Source: Adiantum capillus-veneris (taxonomy: Eukaryota; Streptophyta; Polypodiopsida; Polypodiales; Pteridaceae). From it: a stretch of DNA of 64,000 nucleotides. The notes under the pieces were generated by a model that was given only the letters and a program-made list of their open reading frames with translations, ran no database searches and was not told where the DNA came from. The DNA is taken from positions 19,917,991 through 19,981,990 of the forward strand of contig CM043942.1 of NCBI GenBank assembly GCA_014529385.2. The letters are read 5' to 3'. The translations under genes were made by a program, and so were the position numbers. Shown here piece by piece: positions 23,867 through 34,935 of the stretch; position 1 is the stretch's first letter; the number at the start of each line of letters is the position of its first letter.

Positions 23867-25483
23867 GCTATAAGGTTTTGGTGAGCTATGGTGGGTGCCA
23901 CCAAGGAGCCATGGAAGTAAAAACTAACACTATGCTTGTATTTCTCTTTGTAAAAGAAAAACTTACCATATAAAGAAATAGTGCCATACACAAACATTGG
24001 AATTTCTTCTGCATGCTATAAGGGAGTTCCCCACGGGCTTAGACCACAAGGCTTGAAACCAACAATCCCCGCATCAACCCGAACTAGACAAACCACTCTC
24101 ATGATACATCAAGTATTTGGTGTACTCCTCAACCGTGAGTTTTAGGTCTCTCACAAACAAGGATTTTTGGTGTATTGGTGCTATTATAGTAAACCCCCCC
24201 TTGAACAGATAGGGTGTAGGTCAAAAAATTAGCTACCAATAAATAGAGTTTTTGGTTCACTATCAAACCTTGGGTTTAAGCTGTACCCAATAACCCCACC
24301 AGAAGTGGGACAATAGGCTGAGAACAAATGAATTTTGGGAGCTCTTACCACTTTGTATGTGTGGTAGAGTCGATAACCCATACAACTTTTCTTTGGACAT
24401 GTCAATTACTAACAATTTATAAGCTAAAAGAAGGCTTGACTGAAAAATATATGATTGTTTTGACAATAGAAAAAAGATAAATTATCGATGACACTCAACT
24501 AGTAAAAAACGTTTTGAAATGTGCAAGATCGATAATTGCAGTTGAGAAGATCTAGGTCAGAAACGCAATCAAATTTGAAAGGCTTTGGAGCTCGGAAGCC
24601 AAAAATTCTCCAATTGAGGATATAAATTGGCCACATCTATCAAACTTGTCAGCTTTTTATGCCGGATTTGAATATTCAACTTTATATTTTCCATAATGAG
24701 CTGCTTGCATACACAACAATTGCTTCATAAATTGCACGTGCTGTTGTTTGCAAAATCCTTTAAGGGGCCACTATCTATGATGGCTATTTACGAGTGGAAG
24801 GGATGTAGTATGAACAACCGCTTGCTTGAAGAATTTAAATTTACTATGGCTTCCTTGAAAAGTTGATGGAGACTTTTATTGCTAACGATGCTGTCAAAAT
24901 CTTTTGAGACGCTTAGCTAATGGAGGCATGTAATCACCCTGTGGAGGAGATGAGAAACACCATAGATGCCAGTGTTTTGAGAAGAACTACCTTCGCCTAG
25001 GCCTGTGTTTCGGAACTACCGCGTGCTCTGTCTGCCTTGGAGATGTAGCATTTTAGCAAGCGTTTTAGAACGCTTCCTAGACCAACTCAACTTGCAAGGA
25101 GCGTCTTCAAAAGCTCAACGTTTTAGAACGCATAGAAGGCGGCCCAATCTTTACTACGCTAACCTTGGCCTCTTGAACTATGCCTCTTTGAGATGCCCAC
25201 CTCGGCTCTGATACCAGCTTTAAGTTTTTGGCGAGCTACGATGGGTGCCACCGAGGAGCCATGGAAGCTAGTGGAGCGTGGAGACAAGGTGATGGAAACA
25301 AGAGAGAGAGAGAGAGAAAGAGATGCAACTTCAATACACAATAAAAAATAACACAACGCTTGTATTCTTCTTTGTAAAAAAACCTTACCATATAAAGCAA
25401 AAGTGCCATGCACACTGGACTTTCTTTAACATGCTATAAGCGGAGTTTCCAACGGGCTTAGACCACAAGGCTTGAACCCAACA
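23867..25483 (-). mobile_element. Miniature LTR-flanked element on the minus strand (1.6 kb)
   Basis: Direct repeats at 23867-24064 and 25217-25483 both end (plus strand) in GGCTTGAA.CCAACA, so on the minus strand each LTR begins TGTTGG. The right-hand copy, which is the 5' LTR on the minus strand, is followed at 25205-25216 by TGGTATCAGAGC, the initiator-Met tRNA primer-binding site of plant retrotransposons. The left copy lacks about 65 bp containing a GA microsatellite. The 1.1-kb interior has no recognisable gag or pol. This is a TRIM or a strongly deleted element. No target duplication was found. Confidence 0.6.
25205..25216 (-). promoter_or_regulatory. Primer-binding site, initiator-Met tRNA type
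   Basis: On the minus strand TGGTATCAGAGC directly follows the LTR. The same 12 bases occur on the plus strand at 25805 in the full-length copia element. Confidence 0.8.
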
Positions 25484-25605
25484 AAAGAGCCCCCTTTCTT
25501 CACCACCACTTCTTGTGCTTGTGTTCCCTTTCGACTTCTCCCTTGCCCACAGTATCCAGGTACGGAGAACATGAGATGAAGTCCCCTTTTCCCATTCAAA
25601 TCCTC

Positions 25606-25610
25606 CCTCC
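25606..25610 (+). repeat. Left target-site duplication of the copia element (CCTCC)
   Basis: CCTCC directly precedes the 5' LTR and is repeated directly after the 3' LTR at 32441-32445. Confidence 0.9.
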
Positions 25611-25802
25611 TGTTGGGGTATAAAGCCCAATGTAGTCGCCCAGGTAAGTGGGCGGGCCGCCAGGTATGTACACATATTCTTTTGTAAAAACCTAATAAGA
25701 ACTCACTATGCTCTACACATTATAGTAGAGCGAGTTCACCATATCGTCGTGCTCTTCTTCTCGCACTCTCTCTCGCGTCGCACTTCTGCTCGTACTCCTT
25801 CA
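25611..25802 (+). mobile_element. 5' LTR of the Ty1/copia element (192 bp)
   Basis: It starts TGTTGGGGTA and ends CCTTCA, with the target duplication outside and the primer-binding site inside. Aligned to the 3' LTR it differs at four positions, all transitions, over about 129 shared bases, so insertion was not very ancient. It contains a 63-bp segment missing from the 3' LTR. Confidence 0.93.
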
Positions 25803-25804
25803 AC

Positions 25805-25816
25805 TGGTATCAGAGC
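25805..25816 (+). promoter_or_regulatory. Primer-binding site of the copia element (initiator-Met tRNA)
   Basis: TGGTATCAGAGC lies two bases after the 5' LTR. It is the standard plant copia priming site for minus-strand DNA synthesis. Confidence 0.95.
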
Positions 25817-26900
25817 TCAGATCGAGGCTCGGGGCAGCACTGAAGGAGGCTAGAGTCACCAGCTCAGATTGGAGTGAAATTTGACAGGCGAAGACACGGC
25901 CCCAAATCCTGTGGGTAAGCCCGAAGGGCTTGGTGTTCTCAGAATTTCATTCTGAGGTCATCTCGGCCACCGTTCGGCTTCGACAAAGGTCTACACAGAC
26001 CATTTTCGACTACGTGGTCTCGACGGGTGCAGATCCGACTCTGCAAATTTGGGGTTTTTGGCCTACAATTGCAGGTGCTGAGGATATCAACACTCCCAGA
26101 GTGTTGATTTGTGGCTGTCTACACATCGAAGGACGGCTCACAGTTCTTGGAGGCGTGTCACATACGACACGGGCACATCTACACACAAACTGTAGGCGAC
26201 ATCCACTAGTTCATCAGGTAGCTTGTGTTTGCTGCTTGATATTCCAGATTTCATCCTAACATTGCAGGTACTTCCACATGGGATGTATTGTCAGAGATGA
26301 TGTATGTCTGTTGAGGGTTTGCTGGCTCTGAGTCACGCAGCAAACAACCGCCGCAGCGGTTACAGCATACAGTGGGAAATTTGTGGATGTATGACTTTGT
26401 GGGAAGTCTATGTACTGTCAAATTTACTGCAGCCTTTGTTGAGGGTCGAGTGAGGTTTTATTGAGCTGGGGGATTCTCGAATGTTGAGATCCTTTCGGTG
26501 ATACAGGTCTTGGAGCGATCCCTCGAGCACCCTTAGATAGGCAGCTAGGATGTATTGACTGTGAGTTAGACAGTTGGGATTGCATCTTTGCTTTACTGCC
26601 GTTGAGGCATTGTCACAGTCTATGCTTACAGGACAGTGATAGGACAGTCAGAGATAGTACAGGTGTAGGACATGTTTACCCACAGCTTACAGTGTTAGAG
26701 AGATAGTGGTTTTTTGAGCTGTTTTTTGGTCTGTTTTTAGTACACCAAAGCCATTTTACAAAGGAGACTTTGCCAAAATTTCTACAGAATCTGAAGCTTT
26801 ATTGGTTCATTTGACAGGTTGATATTGGTTCAGAGGTCAGTTTACAGGGGAAACTCTGCCGAATTTTTCCCAGAAAAGTAAACTACTGGGAAGCGTAGCT
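25817..26900 (+). other. Untranslated leader of the copia element
   Basis: About 1.1 kb separates the primer-binding site from the gag start codon, longer than I would expect for a copia element. An open frame at 25930-26259 (109 codons) opens here without a recognisable motif, and I do not treat it as a gene. The leader would carry packaging and dimerisation signals. Confidence 0.7.
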
Positions 26901-27700
26901 ATGGCTGGATCACAGGACACTGCTCTTTACAATATCAAGAAGCTGGATGGAACCAATTCCCCATTGTGGAAGAAGCAGATTTGGCACGTGTTGGTACAAA
27001 AGAAGCAGATAAAACCTATAAAGCTCAAGGGGATAAAACCAGAAGATATCGACAAAGATGAATGGAGCGAAATGGATGAATTGGCACTTTGTACCATTAT
27101 GCTGACTTTGGCAGAAAGCGTTTACTTCAATGTAGCAGATGAGATGTCGGCTTATCAAGCATGGTTAAAGCTGAGTGATCTTTATGAGAAGCAGAGTGCA
27201 GCTTCACAGGTATACTGGCTTAAGAAGCTTGTTGACTTGAAGATGAAAGAAGGGACACCTATGTCCAATCATCTAAATGAATTCAACACAATCTATAGTC
27301 AGTTGTCAGCTCAAGGTGTCAAGTTTGATGAACCTGTTAGAGCTATGTTCCTGTTGATCACATTGCCGGAAAGTTGGGACACTTTTCGCACAACTTTGAG
27401 TAATTCTGCACCTCCAGATGGTTTGAACATAGCAGGTGTAGAATGAAGTCTGCTTACTGAAGAACTCAATAGAAAGACAATGGACAAAGGCAAAGGAACA
27501 GCCTTAGTTGTCAGGGGAAGGACCAAAGAAAAGTACAAAGGTGGAAAGAGGAATCAGTCTCGTAGCAAGTCCCGCAGTGCTAAAGGCAAGAGTGACATAG
27601 AATGCTACCATTGTGGCAAGAAGGGTCACATGAAAAGAGAATGCAGAGAATGGAAAGCAGAAAAAGGCAAAGAGAAAGCTCAAGACCATAGTGAGAAGAA
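26901..27700 (+). pseudogene. gag: Copia gag (nucleocapsid and capsid), one premature stop
   Basis: The ATG at 26901 begins MAGSQDTALYNIKKLDGTN, followed by a gag domain of the copia type (UBN2/Retrotran_gag_2): SPLWKKQIWHVL, then LSDLYEKQSAASQVYWLKKL and TLPESWDTF. A TGA at 27444-27446 interrupts the frame just before SLLTEELNRKTMDKG, where the same frame resumes. A zinc knuckle, CYHCGKKGHMKREC (CX2CX4HX4C, complete), lies at about 27601-27642. Gag would form the virus-like particle. The stop makes this copy non-functional unless read through. Confidence 0.93.
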
Positions 27701-28193
27701 CAATTCCTCAGTGAAGATTCAAGAAATAAATGTGACAAACACTGTTGCAGAGGATGACAGTCTAGTGTCAGGAGACATCTACTTCTTGAAGAATACAATG
27801 GACTCAGCTCTTCTTACAGCATCTGATGGAAATGCACTGAGTGACTGGATTATAGACTCAGGGGCATCACTTCATGTGTCTCCAAACAAGGAGTGGTTTA
27901 CCTCTTACGTGACCACTAAAGATCATGTTCGGCTAGGCAATGGGCAGACATGTGAGATCTTAGGTGTTGGAGATGTTCAATTGAAGTTTCAGAATGGCTC
28001 TTCTTTCACGCTGAAGAATGTGAGACATGTTCCCGCAATTACAAAGAGCTTGATCAACACAGGTTTACTTGATGATGCTGGCTACGTCACCACTTTTGGA
28101 CAGAACATGTGGAAGATATCCAAGGGTTCTATGACAGTAGCACATGGAGTAAAGTCTGGAGGACTTTACATGATTAGTATCAAATGTCTCTAA
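27701..28193 (+). pseudogene. pro: Copia aspartic protease
   Basis: It continues the gag frame. The catalytic motif WIIDSGASLHVSP is at about 27845-27885, followed by HVRLGNGQTCEILGVGDV and KNVRHVPAITKSLINTG, the usual copia protease order. The frame ends at TAA at 28191-28193 because of a frameshift: a different frame downstream continues with the integrase. Confidence 0.9.
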
Positions 28194-29510
28194 AAATGTA
28201 ATCAATGTAACCGAGAAGCCAAACGTTTCTTTGTGGCATAGCCGGTTAGGACATATGTCCAAGAAGGGAATGGAAATCTTGTCTCATTCTGGTTATTTGA
28301 CTGGCTTTTCATTTAATGATTTTGAATTCTTTGAACATTGTCTGTATGGTAAGCAAACACAGCAGCCACATAAGCATAGAAGCAGTAGAAGAGATACATA
28401 GTTGGCACTTGTTCATAGTGATTTGTGTGGACTTTTGCCTAACCTATCTCTAGGGGGAGCTTCTTACTTTATGACATTTATAGATATTACTCGAGGAAAG
28501 TATGGGTTTACTTTCTCAAGCACAAGGATGAAGCGTTTAGTGTTTTCAAAACGTTTGTGACACTTGTGGAGAATTAGAGTGGCAAGAAGCTTAAATGCTT
28601 ACGCACTGACAATGGTGGAGAGTATGTTTCAAAGGCCTTTAAGGACTTTTGTGAGTCAAAAGGTATAAAACATGAACTTACTACTCCTTAAAATCCTCCT
28701 CAAAATGGTGTTGCTGAGAGGATGAATAGGACCATACAAGAGAAGGTTAGAATTATGTTGTCTAATGCACAACTGCCAAATGGGTTTTGGGCTGAAGCTA
28801 TATCAACAGCTGTTCATCTTGTAAATAGATCTCATAGCAAGGTTTTGCAGAAGGATTCAGTGCCAGAGATGGTATGGTCAGGCAAAATGCCCTCATACAA
28901 GCATCTCAGAGTCTTTGGCTGTGAGGCATATACTCACGTTCCAAAGGAATTTAGGAACAAACTTGAGCCAAAGAGTAGAAAGTGCATCTTTCTAGGCTAT
29001 GGTAATTCTGGTGAGATGGGGTACAGACTTTGGGATCCTGAATCCAGAAAGGTTGTCCGCAGCAATGATGTTCACTTTAATGAATCCAAATATCATTCTA
29101 AACCAGAGAGGGTTGAGGAGATAAGAAGAGTTGTCTTCCAAGAAGATGGACCTGCACGTGCAAGACAAAACGTCAGGGCTCAAGAGGAGCAAGGACAGGA
29201 TAGAGTGGAACCACAGGTTGTGGCTGAGCCTGAGCCACCTATTGTGCATAGATCGGGACGTGTCACGCGACCTCCTGATACATTTGTTCCATCTATGAAC
29301 TATGTCATATTGACTGATTGCAATGAGCCTTCATGTTACAAGGAAGCAGTGCAAATGAAGGACTCCGGGAATTGGCAATTTGCCATGCAGTCAGAGATGA
29401 CAGCTCTGCATAAAAACCAGACATGGAAGCTAGTTAAATTACCACAGGGCAAAAAGGCTCTACCTTGTAAATGTGTTTACAGGTATAAGATCACCACTCA
29501 TGATAGTTAG
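28194..29510 (+). pseudogene. int: Copia integrase and linker, frameshifted
   Basis: The zinc-binding region begins LWHSRLGHMSKKGMEILSH near 28225-28285, but the C-terminal pair is degenerate (FEHCLYGKQ, first Cys lost). The catalytic triad is readable across several frames: HSDLCGLL near 28410, LRTDNGGEYVSK near 28597-28635, and PPQNGVAERMNRTI near 28690-28740, so both Asp and the Glu are present. The frame is open from 28722 to 29510 and passes through the GKMPSYKHLRVFGCEAY block and the linker to the start of reverse transcriptase (WKLVKLPQGKKAL). Stops near 28400, 28575 and 28690 and frameshifts inactivate it. Confidence 0.92.
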
Positions 29511-31750
29511 CCAAAGTAAAAAGCAAGGCTTGTTGCCAAGGGCTTTAAGCAAGAACAAGGCATTGACTTTGATGAAGTCTTCTCTCCGGTGGTCAAGATG
29601 ACTACATTGAGAGCCTTTCTTCCATTGGTTGCCATATTAGATTTGGTGTTGCACCAAATGGATGTCAAGACAGCGTTCTTGCATGGTTATTTAGATGTGT
29701 AAATTTACATGCAGCAGCCAGAAGGGTTTGTTGAGAAAGGCAAGGAAGATTGGGTATGCCAGTTGTTAAAGAGTCTTTATGGCTTAACACTAGGTTGGTA
29801 ACCTAACAGGACATAAAAGTGTCCTTTCAGGGTTTTGAAAAAAACCTCCAAAACCATAGTAGATCCACTCATTTTGTAAAATCCTTTCATGAGGTTATAG
29901 TTCAAGGCCTACTACACATGGAAAAAATAAGAAACTTGTAAAATTTCTCATCTTTTGGTCACAGCAAGCCTCCAAAGTTGATGGACCAGTGCATTTTCAT
30001 CAAAACAGTCATTTCTTACGTTTTGTTGCATAAAAATAAGATTAGGGATTTTTGTAGGACTTGAGATAAATTCCCTAGTTAACTTCAATGGGTTGGTGAT
30101 CAGAACATATGATTGCTTCTCACTCACTATTTTTTGTTTTGCCAAAATTAATAGGTACAAAAAAGTTGAATTTTTACCATTTTGCAAACCTATCATTAAA
30201 GTTTCTATAGCCACACTCAATACAAATAATATATGCATGTTTTCTTAGTTCTCTATTGTCCTTTATGTTCATAAGGAGCCATGGAGCATGTCAAAAGAAT
30301 AATACATCTCTTACCAAGGGCAATCTTGGGGACAAAGATGAAGTGCTGAATACAACAAACATGAAAAAACTGGGTTCAACATTATGAGTTGTAGAATCCC
30401 ATAGAAACTATTCAATATCTAGCCAAATTTGATCCTTATGACTAGATATGGTTACTACCTACAAAATGCATGTAGTTGTCACAAGAAACTAACAATATTG
30501 AAAAAGCTATACTTGATATACTAGAATGTTTCTGTTTCTTTTATAATTGAAAAAATCAACCATCGTTGTGTACTATGCAAAATAGGGTATTAGGTGCCCC
30601 AAAACTCAAGGGATATTAGCTTTATGTTACAATATGCGACATAGAAAATAAAAAATGCATTTGGATATCATGAAATCCACCAAAAAAATCATAAAAGAGC
30701 TAAAATTGGCTAAAAAACAGGATTTGTCAATTTTTGTAATTTGGTCATAACTTACAACTTTAATATTTATTTCTCCCTAGAAGCATCAGGACATGTTGAG
30801 GACTACTAAATATAGTTGTCTAGCATTATAGACCTCACAAAAATAAATTCTAGAGTGGTATAGTTACAAAAAGTTGAAAAAAAGCCAAAAACAGGACCCA
30901 TTTTTTCACACAGTTTAGGTTGTGAAATGTTGTGCAAGGACAAGGTTAAAGATGGAATTAATATTCCAGAAAAATGTCAAGTTTTTTTCAGCTCACAAGA
31001 CAACTTTATAGATAGATAGCACCTCAAAATCCATTTTGAAACTCTTGACATAATTCAAGGAAAATGGTCACTTAATAGGACATAAAAGTGTCCCAGGACA
31101 TAAAAGTGTCCCATTACCAACCTAGTGTTAAAACAATCACCGAGGGCATGGTACCATTAATTCCACAAGTTTATGCTTTCTCAAGGCTACAAACATAGTG
31201 AGTTCGATCACTGTCTATATACAAAGAAGGCTAAGGATGGTAGTTGGCTGATCCTTATTTTGTATGTGGATGACATGTTGATTGCTGGCAAGCACTTGGA
31301 AGAAATTTCAGCTTTGAAGTCAAAGATGGCAAAATCGTTTGACATGAAAGACATGGGTGAGACAAGTCATATACTTGGTATGCGCATTGAGAGAGACAGA
31401 TCAAAGATGTTGATTTGGTTATCTCAAACAGAGTATATTGACAAGGTTTTGCAACGTTTCAATATGGAGAAGGGAAAGGCACTGAGTGTTCCATTGCCAC
31501 CATATGTGAAACTTAGCAAACAAGATTGTCCTGTGTCTAAGGAAGAACAGGATGAAATGGATAAGATTCCATATGCGTCTGCAGTGGGTAGTTTGATGTA
31601 TGCAATGATTGCTACTCGCCCAGACATTGCATTTGCAGTGGGAGTAGTAAGTCGATACATGTCAAACCCGGGCAAGAAACATTGGGAGGCAGTGAAAAGA
31701 ATATTGAGATACCTGAAAGCTACAAAGAGTATGCGTATATGCTATGGGAG
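29380..31750 (+). pseudogene. rt: Copia reverse transcriptase, split by TTAA element copy 4
   Basis: The first part (29380-29783) reads [19 protein letters not shown], then [13 protein letters not shown] and [14 protein letters not shown], and stops at KSLYG. The TTAA element occupies 29788-31127. After it the frame continues KQSPRAWY, and from 31173 LILYVDDMLIAG (YVDD active site) and SAVGSLMYAMIATRPDIAFAVG to 31754. Removing the insert plus one TTAA gives KSLYGLKQSPRAW, the conserved copia motif. Stops at about 29509, 29700 and 31155 are additional lesions. Confidence 0.93.
29788..31127 (+). mobile_element. TTAA-flanked CACTAG element, copy 4 (1340 bp, variant ends)
   Basis: Ends are CACTAGGTTGGTAAC at 29788 and CCAACCTAGTG at 31127, with TTAA at 29784-29787 and 31128-31131. 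Both terminal repeats carry the same changes relative to copies 1-3 (GAATGG replaced by GGTTGG), so this is a subfamily, not a randomly mutated copy. Hairpin motifs GGACATAAAAGTGTCC are present once at the left and twice at the right. Interior sequence is the most diverged of the four, and the 125-codon frame of copies 2 and 3 is destroyed. It is inserted in the reverse transcriptase of a copia element, so it arrived after that element. Confidence 0.95.
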
Positions 31751-31754
31751 TTAG

Positions 31755-32221
31755 GAGCTAAGTGTAAAGGGTTTTACAGACTCACATTATGCAGGTGACT
31801 TAGACAACCGAAGGTCTACGTCAGGGTATGTCTTTACATTGGCTGGTGGAGCAGTATCATGGCGTTCTAGATTACAAGATTGTGTTACTCAGTCTACTAC
31901 AGAGGCTGAATATGTTGCAACATCAGAGGCATGCAAAGAAACAATTTGGCTTAATCGACTAGTAACAGATTTTGGAATCAAAGAAGAGATGCCTGTGTTA
32001 TATTGTGATAGTCAAAGTGCTATACAATTGGCTCGCAATCCAGTTTATCACTCAAAGACAAAGCATGTGGATGTGAAGTATCATTTCATTAGGGAAATGC
32101 TCGAGTATAAGCAACTTCAGCTTGTCAAAGTTCACACCACAGAAAATCCTGCTGATCTACTTACAAAAGGACTTCCCTCAGAGAGCTTTGCGCATTTTTG
32201 CAAGCAGTTAGGTGTAGGGTA
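31755..32221 (+). pseudogene. rnh: Copia RNase H, nearly intact
   Basis: One TAG at 31752-31754 separates it from the reverse transcriptase. The domain reads GFTDSHYAGDLDNRRSTSGY, then QSTTEAEYVATSEACKE, VLYCDSQSAIQLARNPVYH and HFIREMLEYKQ, with the D-E-D catalytic series present. It ends with TAG at 32220-32222, about 80 bp before the polypurine tract, as usual for copia. Confidence 0.93.
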
Positions 32222-32300
32222 GTACATCACTTCTGTATATCTCTTGTATATTAGCTTGTATAGTAGCTTCTCTCACACTTAACGTACCACATTGGAATTT

Positions 32301-32310
32301 AAGTGGGAGG
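32301..32310 (+). promoter_or_regulatory. Polypurine tract of the copia element
   Basis: AAGTGGGAGG followed by one T directly precedes the 3' LTR. It primes plus-strand DNA synthesis. Confidence 0.9.
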
Positions 32311-32311
32311 T

Positions 32312-32440
32312 TGTTGGGGTATAAAGCCCAATGTGGTCGCCCAGGTAAGTGGGCGGGCTGCCAGGTATGTACACATATTCTTTTGTAAAAACCTAATAAC
32401 GCACTCTCTCTCGCGTCGCACTTCCGCTTGTACTCCTTCA
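32312..32440 (+). mobile_element. 3' LTR of the copia element (129 bp, internally deleted)
   Basis: It starts TGTTGGGGTA and ends CCTTCA like the 5' LTR, but 63 bp after CCTAATAA is missing. The direct repeat CCTCC at 32441-32445 follows. With the 5' end this defines a 6830-bp insertion, about 5.5 kb before the TTAA element entered it. Confidence 0.93.
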
Positions 32441-32445
32441 CCTCC

Positions 32446-33420
32446 TTCTCTTTCTTTTTCCGCGGCATTTAGATTTTGAGAGCAGGAGCCGATAACCTTT
32501 TGCAGTTTTCATTCACCGCCCAAGCACGACTTCTTTTTTTTTCTCGTCCTCTTCTTTCTTTCTTCCTCCTCCTCTTATTTCTTTCTTTTCTTTCCTTTTT
32601 TTCTTCCTTTTAGTACTCATAAAAGTGATTGATGCCCTATTTCGGATTGAGAGTAGGGATTTTCTTGTAAACTTTTCTTTCCTCTCCCTTTCTTTCTCCT
32701 TCTTTCTTTCTCTCGGTGCTTCCTCCCTTCTCCCCCCCCTTTTATTTCCCTTCTCCTTCTTTTATTTTTTATTCTCCTTCTCTTATTCATCTTTTGGTTT
32801 TTTTGCAATATTCACTCAACTAAGTGAGTTAAAGTGAGTTACAAAAAAACATATAAAATGAGCCATGGAGTCCAAAAACAATACATCAAGGCATGACCAT
32901 CAGAGCATTATCCCAACAGATTTTATAGAGAGCCCCGAAACACGAGTACAAACCAAACTCCATAATAGTTCGCAACACTCTCTCCTTGCTCAGACATAGC
33001 CAAGGACTACAAAAAAAACTAGATTAGTACTCCAAGACCCAAATAGACCTTGAGCCTACCACGGATGTCCATAGGACTACCACCCCCATACAACAACCCC
33101 CTTAAGGAATAACATGCATAGGAACACAACTATACAAAGAGAATAAGTAAAACTTTTGTTGCCTCACATAGCTATGCAAATGAGCTCTCACATGCCACTT
33201 GTGAGCTCCTCCCCCAAAGAAGAACATAGAGGTTGCAGAAAGGGAGGATCCCAATGTCCCATCACCAACCTGCAAGGGCCCAAGTCCACCACACCACCAT
33301 CCAAGCCATCGACACACCAAGGAATAGGCTCTATGGGCAATCCAATCACCCAAAATAGCTAAGGCATGTGGCCCAAAGGCTGCCACTAGAAGCATGGATG
33401 CTACCACCACTACACACTTT
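32446..33420. other. Pyrimidine-rich and unassigned DNA right of the copia element
   Basis: 32446-32800 is a low-complexity CT/T-rich stretch, continuous with the CT-rich DNA left of the copia element, so it is the split target. 32800-33420 has no recognisable gene; open frames there lack motifs. Confidence 0.5.
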
Positions 33421-33421
33421 G

Positions 33422-33870
33422 TCAGGAATCTATGCCTAAGCCCACACCATGGAGCTCTCCCCTTACTCTACCTTGTCTAGATATAATGTATTGCCTACTA
33501 GACTTGGCTACTTGATTTAGTTGATGATTACATTGACTCCACATGCTACACACACCCACACACCTCTGAATTTTGTCGCTGGTTAGTCTCTTTCCAAACC
33601 GATCAAAAAGTTTTTGCTTCACGTGCTCCCATGTTTTCTTTTTTGCCTTCCTCTAAACCTTCCAACCAATTGTGAAATTCTCCTTTGAGTGCAAGAGGAA
33701 ATACATGAAGCTTTGATTCATCATTCACAATGTGAATACCAAGCGTATGCCACTCAAAGTCAGCAATCCAATCTTTTACATCCTCCTTCCTTGTGAACAA
33801 TGGCCGACTATATGCCATCCCTTTGAAGTTGCTTCTCCCTTGCATAAGTAACTCCACAAATTTTGAAGTC
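33422..33870 (-). pseudogene. Ty3/gypsy gag fragment
   Basis: On the minus strand the frame at 33603-33857 contains FKGMAYSRPLFTRKEDVKDW, then KLHVFPLALKGEFHNWLEGL. This is the retrotransposon gag pattern in which a short stretch of W, F and L residues precedes the WFxxL-type block. A frameshift near 33620 moves to a second frame continuing VKQKLFDRFGKR. It begins about 100 bp after a primer-binding-like site at 33966-33983, as expected for a 5' end of an element. No pol was found below it. Confidence 0.65.
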
Positions 33871-33965
33871 CTTCACCTCGACCAAACCAAAATTTTTCTT
33901 CAATGATGCTTAAACTTCATAGCCAAACGGCTTCACATGGGTGCACAACCGGCAGATTTTCGCTC

Positions 33966-33983
33966 CCCAGCAGGATCACCAAA
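33966..33983 (-). promoter_or_regulatory. Probable degenerate primer-binding site (tRNA-Asp type)
   Basis: Minus strand TTTGGTGATCCTGCTGGGG resembles the intact tRNA-Asp-type sites at 15209 and 43286 in length and GC pattern. It sits between an LTR-like segment and a gag fragment. Confidence 0.5.
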
Positions 33984-33986
33984 GGA

Positions 33987-34925
33987 TGATGGAGCAAAAG
34001 ACGTTGTGCACACACTCACACAACAAGACAAATTAACACAACATAAGGAATTTATTAAATTCCACCCCACACACACCACCCACTCAAGATTTCAACAAAA
34101 ACTCCCCACAATCCCTATTCAAACTTCAAACGCCTTGACCTACAGGTCCTTGCCTTCCTGTAGACACTACAAGGTGAGTCGAGTTGATCAACACTTGAAA
34201 TCACACTTGATGGTGACCAAAATATACAAGAAAAACCATAAAAAATCTCAAAAAACTCCAGCCACAAAACCCTCTCTCAAACTATCACAAAATCTTCTCC
34301 AAACTCCACCGTGTTGGACTCTTTGGAGTAGCCCCAACCCTAATGGCAGCGATACATGGTCACATAGCCTTGCAAAAACCCACACCTTCTTCCCTCAATT
34401 CCTTGCAAACACACATCCATGGAAACCTTAGAACTTCCATAGACTCTCTCAAGTGAAAAATTGAAGATAAAAATCTCTCATTCACTCCTTTCACACTAAA
34501 AAATAGGACGCAAACGTGAAGGGACTGCATTAGACCTCCTGTAGGAACCCTACTTCCTCCCACATAGAGAGGTGAAATTGTTGAGTTTTTGACTTTAGAA
34601 GCTCCCTTTTTCTTGATCACTGATGGCAACGTGAGGGATGTGGAAATTTAAATCCTTTTCACATATTTTTGGACATTTTTTGACCTTTTTAGTCCCAATT
34701 TTGACCCCGAACGGGCATTTTTTGCGGCGGGAAAAATACCAAACAAGCCCCAAAATATACCCATTTTTTTAGGCTTGTTCCTTGATACCAAAAAAGTATT
34801 TCCACATTCTCACATATCATTTTTAACCACTTCTAGTGTGGTGCCCACATCACCGCAGACCAGGCACCGCAAATAGACAATTACCGCATGTGCCAAACTT
34901 CTGGGGCAGGATGAAGGTGCACACA
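33987..34925 (-). mobile_element. Probable gypsy LTR (939 bp, minus strand)
   Basis: On the minus strand it begins TGTGTGCACC, directly after a polypurine tract (AAGTGGGAGA at 34926-34935), and ends CCATCA, directly before the binding-site-like sequence. Purine tract on one side and priming site on the other means retroelement bodies lie on both sides, as expected after recombination between tandem copies. A paired LTR was not found in the window. Confidence 0.55.
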
Positions 34926-34935
34926 TCTCCCACTT

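Noticed and set aside
25930-26259. 109-codon frame between the copia 5' LTR and gag
   Set aside because: No motif; it lies in the untranslated leader, and the real gag starts at 26901.
33937-34431. 164-codon plus-strand frame
   Set aside because: It lies antisense within a probable minus-strand LTR and shows no motif.
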